64,000 bases of DNA from Clostridia bacterium (GTDB taxonomy: Bacteria > Bacillota_A > Clostridia > Christensenellales > Aristaeellaceae): contig JAFQEB010000122.1 of the NCBI GenBank assembly GCA_017399225.1, positions 22,336 through 86,335 of the forward strand, given 5' to 3'. This document shows, one piece after another, positions 24,532 to 32,261 of this stretch. How positions within the stretch are numbered: the stretch's first letter is position 1; each line of letters begins with the position of its first letter. The position numbers were made by a program, and so were the translations under genes. The notes below the pieces were generated by a model that did not search any database, was not told the DNA's origin, and was given only the letters and a program-made list of their open reading frames with translations.

Positions 24532-25658
24532 AGCGCGATATGGATAACCTGGATCTCCGTGCGGCCTTCCGTCCCATACCGGAGGATTGCCGTGCAGCGC
24601 TGATGGACGCCGCCCGCTCCGTCAAGGAGGAAAAGGAAATGAAGCGAGCATCCTTCCGCGTGGCGCTCATCGCTGCGCTGATCATCATGAGTCTGACTGT
24701 CGTGGCCTTTGCAGCCGGGAACATTTTGGGCTGGAGCGATTTCTATGGCCGGTGGCACAGCACGACCGGCGTGCCCGAGGGCGTCTACGAGCAGATGAAG
24801 GTGACAGAGGACTACTCCTGGCAGGTCGGCCCGCTGACCTTCACCGCTACCGAGCTGCTGACGGACGGACACATCGCCATCAGCGCCATCCATGTGCGCA
24901 CCACTGATGGCAGCGCCGCGCTGATCAACGGCGAGAACGTCGCCGATCCTACTGATCCCATCCGCGCCAACGGCGAAAACGGCCGTGCCCATGCAGCCCG
25001 ACTGGGCGTCTCCGAGGACGCTACCTGGCTGGAGGCGGCCCAGCAGCTGAACCTGCCTCTGTACCGTGTCAGCGCTGATCACAGCATGACCCATCCGCTC
25101 TATGAGGGCGACATGATGATCGACGTGCTCATCAACGAGGACGGCAGCCTGACCTACTACTGCATGTCCATGCTGAAGACCGACGAGGTGGGCGCGGAGC
25201 TGAATCTGCCCCTGTGCCTGGACGTGGCACTGGCTGACTCCACTACCGGCGAAACGACTCAGCGCTGGCGTGACTACGAGCAGACCGTCACCCTGCCTGT
25301 CTGCCCCGTACTGGAGCAGCGCTCCTATGTCCCCGACCGAGAGACTGTCATCGCCGGCCATAAGCTGGTGAAGGTGGAGGCCGTGCGCTACGTTACCGGC
25401 GCGTACCTGACCTTCACCTACGAGATGGGCTATGCGGACGTTCCTGAGAGCGCCTTCGAGCTGTACGAGCTGGAACTGTGCGACGCGGCCGGCGCTGAGC
25501 TGCCCGGCGGCATGAACCTGAGCGCGAAGCTGACCTTCTCCATCGAAATGGAGGAGATGATCGGTGTGGAAAAGCTGCCCGACGTCCTTACCCTGACCGA
25601 TGCCGTGCTGCCCGAGACCATCTCCGGCGATGCGCCCGTGGTGCTGGTGGCGAAGTAA
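24528..25658 (+). CDS. Probable membrane anti-sigma factor (DUF4179-like)
   Basis: A 376-residue single-pass protein. Residues 1-40 are cytoplasmic and charged (LDLRAAFRPIPEDCRAALMDAARSVKEEK), residues 44-63 the membrane segment, and the rest an extracytoplasmic beta-rich domain. This matches the architecture of DUF4179-type proteins encoded beside ECF sigma genes in Firmicutes. The N-terminus would bind the sigma factor and the outer domain would sense the signal. No zinc-binding anti-sigma motif is present. Translational coupling to the sigma gene supports the pairing. Confidence 0.8.
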   Translation: MKRDMDNLDLRAAFRPIPEDCRAALMDAARSVKEEKEMKRASFRVALIAALIIMSLTVVAFAAGNILGWSDFYGRWHSTTGVPEGVYEQMKVTEDYSWQVGPLTFTATELLTDGHIAISAIHVRTTDGSAALINGENVADPTDPIRANGENGRAHAARLGVSEDATWLEAAQQLNLPLYRVSADHSMTHPLYEGDMMIDVLINEDGSLTYYCMSMLKTDEVGAELNLPLCLDVALADSTTGETTQRWRDYEQTVTLPVCPVLEQRSYVPDRETVIAGHKLVKVEAVRYVTGAYLTFTYEMGYADVPESAFELYELELCDAAGAELPGGMNLSAKLTFSIEMEEMIGVEKLPDVLTLTDAVLPETISGDAPVVLVAK

Positions 25659-25675
25659 GCAACAAACAAACGACC

Positions 25676-25706
25676 TGCGCCGGGGAGGGATGCCTTCTCC
25701 GGCGCA
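25676..25706 (+). terminator. Hairpin after the second ECF operon
   Basis: TGCGCCGG pairs perfectly with CCGGCGCA. No T-tract follows, so it may end transcription poorly or act as a repeat unit. Confidence 0.5.
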
Positions 25707-25712
25707 CCCCTG

Positions 25713-25858
25713 ACTATGAATTATTCACTATTCATTAGCCCGGCGCAGCCGGACGACTTCACTATTCACTCCTGGTCGGAAAGAATGGGATGAAAGCGCG
25801 GAGAGCGGGAAAAGTGAAGAATGAAGAATGAATAGTGAATAATGAATAATGAATAGTG
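25713..25858. repeat. Inverted-arm heptamer element
   Basis: Left arm 25720-25735 (ATTATTCACTATTCAT) is the perfect 16-bp inverted repeat of 25828-25843. The right arm continues as tandem GAATAAT/GAATAGT heptamers to 25858. The core of about 90 bp includes a GGCGCAGCCGG dyad. It ends 18 bp before the start codon of the next gene. It has the shape of a small non-autonomous element, but no target-site duplication was identified. Confidence 0.7.
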
Positions 25859-25876
25859 GAGGGGGAGAGGGACAAC

Positions 25877-27079
25877 ATGAAACGATGGCTTGCATTTGTT
25901 TTGGCGATGGGATTGTGGCTGCCCGTTCTCGCTTTGGCGGAGGCGCCCCTGCGCCTGCTGGGCATTGAAGAGAGCGCCGTCAACCGGGGGGACGACCCGG
26001 CCGTACGCTATGAGCAGGTGGACTTCGATATCTGGGGCGACCCGGTCGAGTGGATCACCGAGAAGGACGCGGATGTTGTGCATCTCAATGGGCGCGGCGT
26101 GGATTTGCGAAGCATCCTCAGCCAGCCGGAAATGTTCTGCGACCTGAGCGGCAGCGCGATCATCTGCGACCATGTCAGCCGGATGATGCCCTGGGCGCAG
26201 GAGCTGGTCACATCGCCTGACGGAAGCATCCGCGCCCTGCCGATGACGGGGAGTGTCCGCTGCTTCTCCGTCCGCCTGGACGGCTGGGCCGCGGCGGGCT
26301 TCACCGCGGCGGATATGCCGCAGAGCTATGAAGAGCTGCTGACCTTCCTTGAACGTTGGTGCGATCGGTTGGAGAACGAGCCGGCGCAGCCTGCCCGGGT
26401 CTGTGACCTGACCTACTGGAACACGGGTACAGCAAGCTGCAACCACGGCTATTGGCTGATGGAGCTGCTGATGACGAGCCATGCCCTGCAATGCCATTAC
26501 GCGGGGCAACCGCTGTGCTTTGATACGCCGGAGTTCATTGAACTGGCCCGGCGTACCCGTGAGGTTGGGTGGCGGCTGTACGCGCTGGAGCCTCGCGGCA
26601 GCAAGGCGGAAAAGCTGCCGGTGCTGTTCCACAACGCGCTGAACATGGGCCGCCCGGGCAACGACGACCTTGACTATGAGCTATCCTGTGCTGTTCCGAT
26701 GCGGCTGAGCAGCAATCAGCCGCCGCTGATGCTGGTGCAGACGGAGGTGCTCGTCATTCCGGCGGATACCCGGCAGCCGGAGCTGGCCCTGCGCTTCCTG
26801 GAAAATCGTGTGCAGCACATCCCGTGGTTCAGCGCGGCAGAGCTGTTTGTGGATTTCGCGCCGGGGGAGTATAAATATGAAGGCGGCTGGCCGGTGATGA
26901 TCGGCGAAGGCTGGCTGGCGGAGTACCATGGCTGGGACGGCGTGTATCACTGCGCGACAAATGTGTTCGCCTCCAACCGACGGGGCGTGACCGGGTCGGA
27001 AAAATATCTGCTGCAATTCTTGAAAGGAGATCTCGCGCCTGTCGGCTTTGCGAAAAAACTCGATGTACTGGTGGAATGA
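25877..27079 (+). CDS. Divergent secreted solute-binding-like protein
   Basis: A 400-residue protein with a signal peptide (residues 1-22, LALA-EA) and no lipobox. The order of elements resembles family-1 extracellular sugar-binding proteins: an early strand and D-I-W loop, ADVVHLNGRGVDLRSIL, ALPMTGSVRCFSVRLDGWAAAGF (the usual hinge strand), PQSYEELLTFLERW, and a late TEVLVIPADTRQPELALRFLE stretch. Similarity is structural in style rather than motif-level, so substrate and even transport role are uncertain. No permease genes are adjacent. ATG at 25877 has only a GAGAGGG ribosome binding site. Confidence 0.6.
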   Translation: MKRWLAFVLAMGLWLPVLALAEAPLRLLGIEESAVNRGDDPAVRYEQVDFDIWGDPVEWITEKDADVVHLNGRGVDLRSILSQPEMFCDLSGSAIICDHVSRMMPWAQELVTSPDGSIRALPMTGSVRCFSVRLDGWAAAGFTAADMPQSYEELLTFLERWCDRLENEPAQPARVCDLTYWNTGTASCNHGYWLMELLMTSHALQCHYAGQPLCFDTPEFIELARRTREVGWRLYALEPRGSKAEKLPVLFHNALNMGRPGNDDLDYELSCAVPMRLSSNQPPLMLVQTEVLVIPADTRQPELALRFLENRVQHIPWFSAAELFVDFAPGEYKYEGGWPVMIGEGWLAEYHGWDGVYHCATNVFASNRRGVTGSEKYLLQFLKGDLAPVGFAKKLDVLVE

Positions 27080-27118
27080 CACAGGCACGAACAGATTTGC
27101 AAAACAATGAAAAAAAGT

Positions 27119-27154
27119 CCCCGGCTGTCATGCAAAACCCCTTGACAGCCGGGG
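27119..27154. terminator. Terminator that overlaps the ylxM promoter
   Basis: CCCCGGCTGTCA (27119-27130) is perfectly complementary to TGACAGCCGGGG (27143-27154). On the plus strand only CGATTTTA follows; on the minus strand seven T residues follow. The right arm contains part of the TTGACA of the ylxM promoter. Confidence 0.75.
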
Positions 27155-27170
27155 CGATTTTATGTATAAT
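27142..27170 (+). promoter_or_regulatory. Consensus sigma-A promoter for ylxM-ffh
   Basis: TTGACA (27142-27147), 17-bp spacer and TATAAT (27165-27170): a perfect consensus promoter. Confidence 0.88.
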
Positions 27171-27221
27171 GACCTGGTGTCAATGAAAAGTCCTTGACGA
27201 TGCCGGAAGGGAAGGGAATCC

Positions 27222-27593
27222 ATGCGGGAAGAACGGATGGCGGACGAGGTTCGCCGCAAGGTCGAGATCGCGTGGCTGATGGCCTTCTACGGCGGGATGC
27301 TGACTGACAAGCAGCGTGAGGTGCTGAGCCTCCACTGCGAGGAGGATCTGTCCCTGGCGGAGATCGCCCAGGAGGCAGGGATCAGCCGACAGGGCGTGCA
27401 TGACATGCTGAACCGCTCCGCACAGCGCCTCTTCGACATGGAGGAGAAGCTGGGGGCAGCAGCGCGCTTCCGCAGGATGAGCGAAGGGCTGGAACAGTGC
27501 CGGACGCTGCTCCGGGAGAAGCGCTACGACGAAGCCGAAAGCGTGATCGATACGCTCATCCGGCTCGATCAGGAGGAAAACAATGGCCTTTGA
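27222..27593 (+). CDS. ylxM: YlxM/p13-type DNA-binding protein (UPF0122)
   Basis: A 123-residue helix-turn-helix protein related to region 4 of sigma factors. The key stretch is LTDKQREVLSLHCEEDLSLAEIAQEAGISRQGVHDMLNRSAQRL at residues about 27-70, where the helix-turn-helix ends. YlxM is encoded before ffh throughout Firmicutes and is thought to modulate the SRP pathway. It overlaps ffh by 11 bp. The C-terminal tail (about 75-120) is helical and charged. Confidence 0.92.
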   Translation: MREERMADEVRRKVEIAWLMAFYGGMLTDKQREVLSLHCEEDLSLAEIAQEAGISRQGVHDMLNRSAQRLFDMEEKLGAAARFRRMSEGLEQCRTLLREKRYDEAESVIDTLIRLDQEENNGL

Positions 27594-28914
27594 GGGCTTG
27601 ACAGAAAAGCTGCAGGGCGCGCTGCGCAAGCTGGGCAGCAAGGGCAAGCTGACGGAGCAGAACGTCAAGGAGGGTATGCGAGAGGTTCGCATGGCGCTGC
27701 TTGAGGCGGACGTCAACTATGCCGTCGCAAAGGATTTCATCAAGAAGGTTACCGAGCGCTGCATCGGCGTGGAGATCGGCACGGGGCTGAATGCCTCCCA
27801 GCAGGTCATCAAGATCGTCAATGAAGAGATGACCGAGCTGATGGGCGGCACCAACGCCAAGCTGACCTGGTCCTCCAGCCCGCTGACGGTGTATATGCTC
27901 TGCGGTCTGCAGGGCGCCGGTAAGACCACCATGGCCGCCAAGCTGGCCGGCTGGCTGGTGAAGCAGGGCAAGAAGCCCATGCTGGCTGCCTGTGACATCT
28001 ACCGCCCCGCAGCCATCAAGCAGCTGCAGACGGTGGGCGAGCAGGTCAAGGTGCCGGTCTATGAGCACGGCACGCAGGACCCGGTCAAAACCTCGCTGGA
28101 GGCTGTCGAGCGCGCCCGTTACCTGGGCCGCGACGTGCTGATCATCGATACCGCCGGCCGGCTGCACATCGATACCGAGCTGATGGACGAGCTGGCCCGC
28201 ATCAAGGAGGCTGTCAAGCCCCAGGAGATTCTGCTGGTTGTCGACGCCATGACCGGTCAGGATGCGGTCAACGTTGCCCAGAGCTTCAATGAGAAGCTGA
28301 GCGTGGACGGCGTGATCCTCACCAAGCTGGACGGCGATACCCGCGGCGGCGCGGCCCTGTCCGTGCGCGCGGTGACGGGCAAGCCCATCAAGTTCTCCGG
28401 CATCGGCGAAAAGCTCACCGAGATCGAGGTCTTCCACCCCGACCGCATGGCCAGCCGAATCCTGGGCATGGGCGACGTGATGACCCTGATCGAGCAGGCC
28501 TCCGAGGCCTTCGATGAGAAGGATGCGGAGAAGATCGCCCGGAAGGGCCGCACCGGCGACCTGACCCTGGAGGACTTCCTGGATCAGATGCAGTCGATGA
28601 AGAAGATGGGCGGCATCAAGTCCATGCTGTCGATGCTGCCGGGCATGTCCGGCAAGGACATCGAGGTGGATGAAAACGCCATGAAGAAGCCCGAGGCCAT
28701 CATCCGCTCCATGACCCCCCGGGAGCGTCGCAATCCCAAGCTTCTCAATGCCAGCCGCCGCAAGCGCATTGCTGCAGGCTCCGGCACCACCGTGCAGGAC
28801 GTCAATCAGCTGATCCGTCAGTTTGAGAACGCCAAGGACATGATGAAGAAGATGACCAGCCAGATGAAGGCCGGTAAGATGGGTCGCCCCCGTATGCGTT
28901 TCCCCGGCTTCTGA
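27583..28914 (+). CDS. ffh: Signal recognition particle GTPase Ffh
   Basis: Ffh binds 4.5S/scRNA and targets nascent membrane and secreted proteins to FtsY. The 443-residue protein has the helical N domain (residues 1-90), the G domain with GLQGAGKTT (about 107-115), DTAGR, TKLDGDTRGG, and the C-terminal M domain (about 300-443), rich in Met and Gly (MKKMGGIKSMLSMLPGM) and ending in RMRFPGF. Length is standard. AGGAGG precedes the ATG. It sits at the head of the rpsP-rimM-trmD cluster. No SRP RNA gene was recognised in the window. Confidence 0.97.
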   Translation: MAFEGLTEKLQGALRKLGSKGKLTEQNVKEGMREVRMALLEADVNYAVAKDFIKKVTERCIGVEIGTGLNASQQVIKIVNEEMTELMGGTNAKLTWSSSPLTVYMLCGLQGAGKTTMAAKLAGWLVKQGKKPMLAACDIYRPAAIKQLQTVGEQVKVPVYEHGTQDPVKTSLEAVERARYLGRDVLIIDTAGRLHIDTELMDELARIKEAVKPQEILLVVDAMTGQDAVNVAQSFNEKLSVDGVILTKLDGDTRGGAALSVRAVTGKPIKFSGIGEKLTEIEVFHPDRMASRILGMGDVMTLIEQASEAFDEKDAEKIARKGRTGDLTLEDFLDQMQSMKKMGGIKSMLSMLPGMSGKDIEVDENAMKKPEAIIRSMTPRERRNPKLLNASRRKRIAAGSGTTVQDVNQLIRQFENAKDMMKKMTSQMKAGKMGRPRMRFPGF

Positions 28915-29031
28915 GAAGCGGCGGCGCAGCAAAGGCCCCTCGCGGGCATGAATACGCGTGGTATCATATAGCAAGCGCTTATGATTTCCATATAGATCAT
29001 TACCACACACAGATTTGAGGAGGAAACAACC

Positions 29032-29280
29032 ATGGCAGTTAAGATTCGTCTGAAGAGGATGGGCATGAAGAAGAAGCCCTTCTACCGTGTTGTCGTCGCC
29101 GACATCCGCAGCCCCCGTGACGGCCGCTTCATCGAGGAGATCGGCTACTACAACCCCATGACTCAGCCCGCTGAGATCAAGGTCGACGGCGAGCGCGCCA
29201 AGTACTGGCTGACCTGCGGCGCCCAGCCCACCGACACCGTTCGCGTTCTGCTGAAGAAGACCGGCGTGATCGAGAAGTAA
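29032..29280 (+). CDS. rpsP: 30S ribosomal protein S16
   Basis: An 82-residue S16 with the family opening [31 protein letters not shown] and the GYYNPM loop. It binds 16S rRNA early in 30S assembly. GAGGAGG precedes the ATG. The neighbours khpA, rimM and trmD form the usual cluster; a 117-bp gap from ffh may hold a separate promoter, but none is convincing. Confidence 0.97.
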   Translation: MAVKIRLKRMGMKKKPFYRVVVADIRSPRDGRFIEEIGYYNPMTQPAEIKVDGERAKYWLTCGAQPTDTVRVLLKKTGVIEK

Positions 29281-29374
29281 GGGGACTCCGTCCCGTTTCT
29301 TCTCAACGGAGGCCTGATCGTGCGAAGGTATGACCGGCTTTCGTTGTGCGCCAGTTGGGCAGAAAGGACAACCC

Positions 29375-29611
29375 ATGCAAGAATTGCTCACCTTTGTGGC
29401 GAAGTCTCTGGTGGATCATCCCGACCAGGTCGTCGTTCGCGAAACCGAGGGCGAGGCTATCATCCTGGAACTCAGCGTTGCTGAGGAGGATATGGGCAAG
29501 GTCATCGGCAAGAACGGCCGCATCGCCAAGGCCATCCGCGCGGTGGTCAAGGCTGCAACCGCCAAGAACAGCAAGCCTGTTTACGTCGAGATCGTCGAGG
29601 ACGACGAGTAA
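29375..29611 (+). CDS. khpA: KH-domain RNA-binding protein KhpA
   Basis: A 78-residue single-KH-domain protein (YlqC). The GxxG loop is clear in VIGKNGRIAKAIRAVVKA, and the protein ends in a VYVEIVEDDE strand. KhpA with KhpB binds RNA and affects cell division and ribosome-linked processes in Firmicutes. ATG at 29375 is chosen because AAAGGA precedes it and the frame upstream (15 codons) has no ribosome binding site. It is followed by a hairpin before rimM. Confidence 0.94.
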   Translation: MQELLTFVAKSLVDHPDQVVVRETEGEAIILELSVAEEDMGKVIGKNGRIAKAIRAVVKAATAKNSKPVYVEIVEDDE

Positions 29612-29620
29612 AGCCACACA

Positions 29621-29655
29621 CAGGGCGCGGGAAGAAAATTTCCTGCGCCCTGTTT
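29621..29655 (+). terminator. Hairpin with T-tract between khpA and rimM
   Basis: CAGGGCGCGGGAA pairs with TTTCCTGCGCCCTG (one mismatch), then TTTT. It would give partial termination or RNA processing inside the cluster, lowering rimM-trmD relative to rpsP. Confidence 0.75.
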
Positions 29656-29677
29656 TCGAAAAAAGGAGATCCAGTAC

Positions 29678-30199
29678 ATGATCGAATATCTGATGATCGG
29701 CGAAGTGCTCAAGCCCCAGGGCATCAAGGGCGAGGTGAAGATCAAGCCCTATGCCGCCAACCACGATGATTTCCGCCGCTGGAAGACCCTGTACCTCAAG
29801 CAGGGGGAAAGCTATGCGCCCATCAGGGCGAAATGCTCCCGCGTGCACGACGGCTTTGTGTACATGGTGCTGGGGGAGGCTGCCTCCATGGAGGATGCGG
29901 AAATGCAGCGCGGCTGGCAGCTGTATATCGACCGGGCCCATGCCAACCGCCTGGAGGAGGATGAGGTTTACATCTCCGACCTCATCGGCTGCGAGGGCGT
30001 CGACGAGGAGGGCAGGTCCATCGGCGTGTTGCAGGATGTGCTGCAGCACGGCGTGGTGGATGTGTATGTTTTCAAGGCGAAGGGACGCTCCGTGATGGCG
30101 CCTGCGCTGAAGGCGGTTTTCCCCACCGTGGATGTGGCGGGAAAGCGCATCAGCGTCGTGCGCGAGCGGCTTGATGAGGTCGCTGTCTGGGAGGAATAA
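29678..30199 (+). CDS. rimM: Ribosome maturation factor RimM
   Basis: A 173-residue RimM. The N-terminal barrel carries IGEVLKPQGIKGEVKIKPYA, and the C-terminal PRC barrel begins at EVYISDLIGCEGVDEEGRSIG and continues with KGRSVMAPALKAVFPTVD. RimM binds S19 and assists 30S head assembly. AAAAGGAG precedes the ATG. trmD follows one base after the stop, so the two are co-translated. Confidence 0.96.
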   Translation: MIEYLMIGEVLKPQGIKGEVKIKPYAANHDDFRRWKTLYLKQGESYAPIRAKCSRVHDGFVYMVLGEAASMEDAEMQRGWQLYIDRAHANRLEEDEVYISDLIGCEGVDEEGRSIGVLQDVLQHGVVDVYVFKAKGRSVMAPALKAVFPTVDVAGKRISVVRERLDEVAVWEE

Positions 30200-30200
30200 G

Positions 30201-30920
30201 ATGAAGATCACGATCCTGACCATCTTCCCGGAGATGTTTGAAAGCGTGCTGAACTCGAGCATCCTGGGCCGTGCCCGGGAGCAGGGGCTGATCGAGGTCG
30301 AGTGCGTGGACATCCGCCCTTTTTCTGACCGCAAGCACAAGAACACCGATGATTACCCCTTCGGCGGCGGCGCGGGCATGGTGATGCTGGCCCAGCCCAT
30401 CATGGACGCCATGGCCAGCGTGACCGGCGAGGGGTTCCGCGGCAGGCGTATCTACATGGGGCCCCGGGGCACGACGCTGACCACGCAGAAGGCCCGCGAG
30501 CTGGCGCAGGAGGAGCATCTGGTGCTGCTCTGCGGCCATTATGAGGGCGTGGATCAGCGGGCGCTGGACAGCTGCATCGACGAGGAGATCTCCATCGGCG
30601 ATTACATCCTCACCGGCGGCGAGCTGGCGGCCATGGTGCTGACGGACTGCGTGGCCCGCTTCATCCCCGGCGTGCTGGGCAGCGCGGAGTCCCCGGAGGA
30701 GGAAAGCTTCTCCGACGGGCTGCTGGAGTATCCCCAGTACACCCGCCCCAGGGAGCTGAACGGGATGGAGGTGCCGGAGATCCTGCTTTCCGGCGATCAT
30801 GCGAAGATCAAGGCATGGCGCAGGCAGGAGTCCCTCAGGGCGACCAAGCGCTTCCGCCCCGATCTGCTGGAAAAGGCCGACCTGACCGACAAGGAAAAAA
30901 AGCTCCTGGAGGAACTGTGA
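30201..30920 (+). CDS. trmD: tRNA (guanine-37-N1)-methyltransferase
   Basis: A 239-residue SPOUT-family methyltransferase that makes m1G37 in tRNAs to prevent frameshifting. Diagnostic segments are TIFPEMF, DDYPFGGGAGMVM, LLCGHYEGVDQR and the trefoil-knot stretch ISIGDYILTGGELAAMV. ATG at 30201 follows GAGGAAT; an earlier in-frame start would overlap rimM by 68 bp. The next gene starts inside its stop (TGATG). rplS, the usual next gene, is absent here. Confidence 0.97.
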   Translation: MKITILTIFPEMFESVLNSSILGRAREQGLIEVECVDIRPFSDRKHKNTDDYPFGGGAGMVMLAQPIMDAMASVTGEGFRGRRIYMGPRGTTLTTQKARELAQEEHLVLLCGHYEGVDQRALDSCIDEEISIGDYILTGGELAAMVLTDCVARFIPGVLGSAESPEEESFSDGLLEYPQYTRPRELNGMEVPEILLSGDHAKIKAWRRQESLRATKRFRPDLLEKADLTDKEKKLLEEL

Positions 30921-31285
30921 TGTTTGTGCGCAAGCTGGTGGTCATCGTGGTGCCGCTGCTGCTGACGGCGCTGCTGTGCTGGGTATTTCCGCTGCTGGGC
31001 GGGCTGGGCTTCTGGTCGAACGTTCTGATGGGCGTCGGCCTGGGCGTTTGCCTGGCGCTGCTGCTGCCCCTTTCCGGCGCGTCCAGGCGCAAGGAGCCCT
31101 TTGCGGGGCTTCTCTGGGCGCCGTTGCTGCTGCTGTGCATCATTGTCACGGGGCAGTATCTTTCCAGCATCCAGATCGTGATCCCGGTGCTGGATATGTT
31201 CAGAACCAGCCACGGTTCGGTGGTACTGGTGGAATGCGCCTTTATCGGCTACATGGCGGTACAGGTGATCCGCACCAAAAAGTGA
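30920..31285 (+). CDS. Small integral membrane protein
   Basis: A 121-residue protein with four predicted membrane segments (about residues 3-22, 26-48, 60-80 and 97-117) separated by short basic or polar loops (SGASRRKEP, FRTSHGS). No family was recognised. ATG at 30920 overlaps the trmD stop by one base, so its translation depends on trmD. It occupies the position normally held by rplS, which makes the conserved-cluster membership notable. Confidence 0.75.
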   Translation: MFVRKLVVIVVPLLLTALLCWVFPLLGGLGFWSNVLMGVGLGVCLALLLPLSGASRRKEPFAGLLWAPLLLLCIIVTGQYLSSIQIVIPVLDMFRTSHGSVVLVECAFIGYMAVQVIRTKK

Positions 31286-31375
31286 CGGAAGGGGAAGAAT
31301 TTGCTTTCCTGATCCGTTATGTGGGCAGAGGGGGCGGATATGTGCCCGCTCACCTGATACAAGGAGGCTGATTAT

Positions 31376-32071
31376 ATGAAGAAGATCCTGCTGATGCTGC
31401 TGGCGGCGCTGCTGCTGCTGACCCCTGCGCTGGCAGAGGAAACGCCTGCGGAGGTTCCGGCAGTTCCTGTGGCCATCCTGCCCCAGGGCGAAGGGCTGCT
31501 GATGATGACCGAAGCCATTGAGAAGGCGAATGCGTCCATGTCGATCCTGCCTGCGGACTGCCTGACCCGCGCGGAGCTCGTCCGCATGAGCGATGACAGC
31601 TGCCAGTGGATCGTGACCATCTTCGATCTGACCAACATGACCGACGGCTGGTGCATCGCGGTGGATGCGGCGAGCGGCGAGGTGCTTGCCACCGATACGA
31701 CCCAGATCGGCTTCTTCCATACCGTCAATGAACGCTGGCAGAAGGCAAAGGGAGTGCAGGCCCTGTGGCCCCTGGAGGACAAGCTCCTCTACGATACCCT
31801 GTATACCATGCAGCCCAACTATGGTCTGCCCATGGACGGCGATCTGCCCCAGGGCGAGGCGCTGGTGAAGGCTATGGCGGCTGTGGGCGTTACAAGCGCT
31901 GCGGACTATCAGATCGGCTATGGCTACATCATGGGCATGGGCGACGGAAAGACCAACGGCGTATGGGAGGTCTGGTTCATGCAGGATCAGGAGATGATCT
32001 ACAAGGTCAACCTCGATGCAGTGACGGGTGAGATCTACCTGATCGAGCCGGACGAGGAAGGCAACGGCTGA
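31376..32071 (+). CDS. Secreted PepSY-like protein
   Basis: A 231-residue protein with a signal peptide (residues 1-20, TPALA-EE). The mature part contains two alpha/beta repeats ending in strands of the type WCIAVDAASGEVLATDT and YKVNLDAVTGEIYLIEPDE, the hallmark of PepSY/YpeB-like domains. PepSY domains are often inhibitory or sensory in the extracytoplasmic space. AAGGAGG precedes the ATG, and a terminator follows. No peptidase gene is adjacent, so a partner cannot be named. Confidence 0.75.
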   Translation: MKKILLMLLAALLLLTPALAEETPAEVPAVPVAILPQGEGLLMMTEAIEKANASMSILPADCLTRAELVRMSDDSCQWIVTIFDLTNMTDGWCIAVDAASGEVLATDTTQIGFFHTVNERWQKAKGVQALWPLEDKLLYDTLYTMQPNYGLPMDGDLPQGEALVKAMAAVGVTSAADYQIGYGYIMGMGDGKTNGVWEVWFMQDQEMIYKVNLDAVTGEIYLIEPDEEGNG

Positions 32072-32090
32072 TCCTGAACACGCATATCAG

Positions 32091-32129
32091 GCCCTGTTCA
32101 TCCCCGGAAAGGGATGGGCGGGGCTTTTT
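32091..32129 (+). terminator. Terminator after the PepSY-like gene
   Basis: ATCCC pairs with GGGAT, extended by GCCC/GGGC and G-U pairs, around CGGAAA; TTTTT follows. Confidence 0.75.
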
Positions 32130-32163
32130 GTATGCGAATCAGATGGCGGAAGGCGCATTCCCC

Positions 32164-32193
32164 TTTACGGAAGGGCTGCAGATGTGGTATAAT
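32164..32193 (+). promoter_or_regulatory. Probable promoter for the UPF0104-hflX pair
   Basis: TTTACG (32164-32169) and TATAAT (32188-32193) with an 18-bp spacer. The leader is about 60 nt. Confidence 0.55.
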
Positions 32194-32261
32194 AAACTGT
32201 ATGACTATGCCGATGGAGTGCCTGTGATCTCCACCGGCGCGCGAAGGGAGCGAAACGCGCA

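Noticed and set aside
27556..29391. A minus-strand frame of about 610 codons opposite ffh and rpsP
   Set aside because: Both plus-strand genes are universally conserved; the antisense frame has no family features.
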